From the NCBI RefSeq assembly GCF_000611645.1, contig NW_014013002.1, forward strand, positions 1 through 22,753: a stretch of 22,753 bases of DNA, given 5' to 3'. The notes under the pieces are model-generated. The model ran no database searches, was not told where the DNA came from, and saw only the letters and a list, made by a program, of their open reading frames with translations. Shown here piece by piece: positions 20,244 to 22,753 of this stretch. Made by a program: the position numbers and the translations under genes. The stretch is from Monoraphidium neglectum. Lineage: Eukaryota; Chlorophyta; Chlorophyceae; Sphaeropleales; Selenastraceae. Numbering within the stretch: the first letter of the stretch is position 1; every line of letters starts with the position of its first letter.

Positions 20244-22753
20244 ATGAGCTTTGCCTTCAAGCGATTCAGCTTCTTCGGCCAGCACGACGTGCCCGGCCAC
20301 GGCTTCCCGGCCGATGCCGCCTGCGCCGTCGCCGGTGGCGGGCGCGTGTTTGTCGGGTGTGACGGCGCACTGCACGTTCTAGATGAGGGCCTGCAGGCGG
20401 TGGCGGTAGTCCCGGCATACGGCCACAAGCTGCTGCATCTCGCGTGGGCAGAGGTGGGCCCGCGGCCGCGTGCGTGGGCACAAGCGCCTGGGTGTGCGCC
20501 TCTCTGCCTCTGCGTGGTCTGCGAGGAGGGGGGCGTAGGTTCCTGCAGTAATCAACCAGGCAGCGGCATGAAATTGCATTGTACAGCAGCGTCATGGTCT
20601 TGATGAACCAGCTGCCTCGGCCTCCACGGACCTCATAAACGACAGCCTCAACAATTTTAACAGCCTGAACCATCAGCCACCTCGACAGCCTCAACAGCCC
20701 TCGACAACCTTATATCTGACCCACAACATAGTGTATTTCAGGAACAACCAAAAACATCACACCCTTCCAAGCCGCCGCCTCAAGATCCCGCCCTACACAC
20801 ACAACAACAAAATCCATCTCAACATCCCCTCAAAATATGCTCGATCCAAGCAGGTGAGGCAGAACCAGTACCTGGTGGCTGTCGGCGTGGAGGAGCCCGG
20901 CGCCTCCACCGCGGCCATCAAGGTTTGGGAGCGCTCGAAGCTGGCGGCCCTCAAGCCGCCCCCGCCCTCCCCCGCAGCAACAGCCGCCGCCACCGCCACC
21001 GCCGGCCCCGCCGCACCCGGCGCGCCCGCGTCCCCGCCCGCGGCGCCCGCGGCGGCGACGGTGGCGCTGGCGCCGCTGCGGGTCCAGAAGGTGTTCAATT
21101 CGAAGTACCCGGAGGCAGAGCCGACGGCGCTGGCGGTGACGGACGCGGCGGCGCCGGCGCTGACGGTGGCGGTGGGGCTGGGCAGCGGCATGGTGTACCT
21201 GTTTCAGGTGTGCGCTGGTGTGCATGGGCACACACATGCTTTGCATGCGTGAGGAGGCATTACCGGTCGGCTTGTGGCGGGTGAGGGCCGAACACCCTGT
21301 GTCCGCCGGGCTTCCTGCTAGCCGGGTGCCCCTGCAGCAACTGCACACCCCCTTACAAGGCGCCGGACCTCCCTTAACGCGCCGCACCGCCGCCTGGTGC
21401 CCCCACTCTCCCCCACCCCTCGGTAGCCACCCTCCCCAAAACACCTCTCCCCCAACTCCGCCGCTCTCCATTCCAAAGGGTGACCTCTCAAAAGGCGCCA
21501 AGCTCCACCACACCGCCAAGCTCAGCGCCCGCCCCGAGCGCGGGGACCTCTGGGCCGTCACCGCCCTCTTCTTCCCGCCCCCCAGCGGCGCCGCCGCCGC
21601 AGCCGCAGCGACCCCCGCCGGCGGCCCCACGGCGCCCAACAACTCCCTCTTCCACCGGGCCGCCTCTCCACACGAAGACCCCTCCGCCGCCGCCGCCGCG
21701 GTCCAGTCCAAGGCGCTCGCCGCGGCCGCCGCAGCCGCCGCGGCCGAGCGCGAGCGCGAGTCGCTGTGGCTCTTCGCGGCGACCGAGTCGCAGACGCTGG
21801 CGTTCAACGTGGCGGACGGCAGCAAGAATATTCTGGACCAGGCCGGCGTCGCCAACGGCGCGTGCGCGGTGGCGCGTGGGCCGCTGCTGGTGGTGGCGCG
21901 GGAGGACGCGCTGTATGACTACACGGCAGACACGCGCGCCGGGTGCACCGTGTTTGACGGTGCGCCGGGGGCGCCTGGGCAGCCAAAACCCAGGGAAGGG
22001 TGCGCCAGCCCCGCGCGCGGCCTCGGGCCATCCAGGGGAGCGGAGAGGTTCCGCCTTTCTGCTGGCCGACGCACAACTTCGATGTCCTCAGACTTTGGAA
22101 GGAGGTTCGCTGGTCTGTCCAGATGCCTTTCCGGTAATTGCAAGCCCAGTCCTGCATCACCCCCGGATCCCCACTTCGCTAGGCCCCAAGCAGTGGCTCT
22201 CCGTATTCCAGCGGTACCTGATCCTCGTCACCGCCGACGGCGGCGCCTCGGGCGGCGCCGGCGGCGCGGGCGGCGCGGGCGGCGGCGCCTCCTCTCTCCT
22301 GGAGCCGGTCGGGGGCGGCGGCGGCGGCAGCGGGGGCGGCGGCGGGGGCGGCAGCACCCTGCACATCCTGGACGTGAGGAACAAGCTCGTGGCGGGCAGC
22401 TTCCCGCTGGGTCCCGGCGGCGTGGCGCAGGTGCTGTGCGTCGGCGGGCAGGTGGTGGCGGCGACGCGGTCGGGGCGGCTGCTGGCCTTGAGGGAGGTGG
22501 AGCTCACCGCACAGGTGGGGCGCCAGCACACGAGCCCGCCGCCATTGCCGCCGCAGCGGCTGCCGGGGGCTCTGCTCCATGCGGCGCCGCAGCTCAACGG
22601 GTGTGCCGTCCACGCCGCGGTCCGCTCCTGCGGTTGCACCCACGCCGCTTTGACTCGCCCCTAATGCCTATCGTACTGCCTCGGCGGTGCGATGATGCTG
22701 TGTGGTCACGCCTGGTGCCTGGCAAGTTTCGCGCGCCCCCCCCACCCCTGCCC
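20244..22753 (+). CDS. VPS11: VPS11, HOPS/CORVET tethering-complex subunit (N-terminal part; runs off right edge)
   Basis: Exons: 20244-20453, 20854-21207, 21479-21959, 22183-22514, with the next intron leaving the window. Junction phases are 0, 0, 1, 0. This covers 459 residues of a protein usually about 900-1000 long, the N-terminal beta-propeller. The start MSFAFKRFSFF matches the RKFDFF-type opening of VPS11. Further family landmarks in order are HVLDEGLQAV, YLVAVGVEEPG with AAIKVWE, VFNSKYPEAEPTALAV, VAVGLGSGMVYLF, GDLSKGAKL, LAFNVADGS, QRYLILVTADGG and LHILDVRNKLVA. VPS11 is a core subunit of the HOPS and CORVET complexes that tether vesicles to vacuole or late-endosome membranes. Three low-complexity insertions are unusual: Ala/Pro-rich at residues about 105-145, Ala-rich at about 235-285, and Gly-rich at about 370-405; they sit between propeller blades. 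The RING and clathrin-repeat parts would be to the right. Intron 1 is 400 nt long and AT-rich. Confidence 0.9.
20640..20696 (+). repeat. Short direct repeat in VPS11 intron 1
   Basis: The 14-mer CGACAGCCTCAACA occurs at 20640-20653 and again at 20683-20696, with degenerate relatives between and after (AACAGCCTGAACC, CCTCGACAACC). The whole stretch to about 20850 is rich in CA and poor in G, unlike the exons. It looks like a decayed tandem repeat inside the intron. Confidence 0.7.
22241..22356 (+). repeat. GGC-rich low-complexity tract within VPS11 exon 4
   Basis: Two GGC-type runs encode Gly/Ala-rich and Gly/Ser-rich segments that interrupt the propeller between VTADGG and LHILDVRNK. The tract keeps the reading frame, so it is a tolerated in-frame expansion, not a break. 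Confidence 0.75.

Noticed and set aside
20830..21855. Minus-strand open frame of 341 codons
   Set aside because: It is antisense to VPS11 exons 2 and 3 and made of Arg/Gly and Ala runs caused by GC-rich codons.
21480..22664. Plus-strand open frame of 394 codons
   Set aside because: It is the shifted frame of VPS11 exons 3-4 for most of its length, Pro/Arg/Ser-rich, and crosses an intron; only the part from 22183 on matches VPS11.
1..22753. A bacterial-type defence, mobile-element or biosynthetic cluster
   Set aside because: The window is eukaryotic nuclear DNA with spliced, unrelated genes. I found no transposase, reverse transcriptase, terminal repeats, CRISPR repeats, tRNA or rRNA.

Overview
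The window looks like nuclear DNA of a green alga, most likely a chlorophyte of the Chlorophyceae. It is GC-rich, every gene but one is split by many small introns, and the splice sites are canonical with long pyrimidine tracts. Exons carry Ala/Gly/Pro-rich low-complexity runs, N-termini look like algal organelle-targeting peptides, and a TGTAA element of the chlorophyte poly(A) type lies behind one gene. I see no bacterial operon, mobile element, CRISPR array, tRNA or rRNA. The exact genus cannot be told from the sequence.

Layout, left to right. (1) <1-1310, minus: 5' half of a SAM-dependent methyltransferase with an organelle-type leader; the gene runs off the left edge. (2) 2611-5819, minus: a ten-exon gene for a 505-residue secreted cysteine-rich protein with a signal peptide, a PAN/Apple-like N-terminal part and an array of 16 CxxC motifs. 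(3) 7344-9829, plus: a protein kinase with a long disordered N-terminus. (4) 10584-13823, plus: a twelve-exon coiled-coil protein whose introns are all in phase 0; its last intron lacks a normal GT donor. (5) 15238-17363, plus: a plastid-type helical-repeat protein. (6) 18191-19276, minus: a 105-residue single-pass membrane protein with a 15-nt microexon. (7) 20244->22753, plus: the N-terminal beta-propeller part of VPS11, a HOPS/CORVET tethering subunit; it runs off the right edge.

The gene models were assembled by hand. For genes 2, 4, 5, 6 and 7 the exon phases close exactly, and for 2, 4, 5 and 6 the total coding length is a multiple of three, which is strong internal support. The neighbours do not form a pathway: this is an ordinary eukaryotic neighbourhood of unrelated genes. 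The least ordinary items are the CxxC-array protein (gene 2), the unassigned small membrane protein (gene 6), the very small exons and the 34-nt intron, and the defective-looking splice donor in gene 4.
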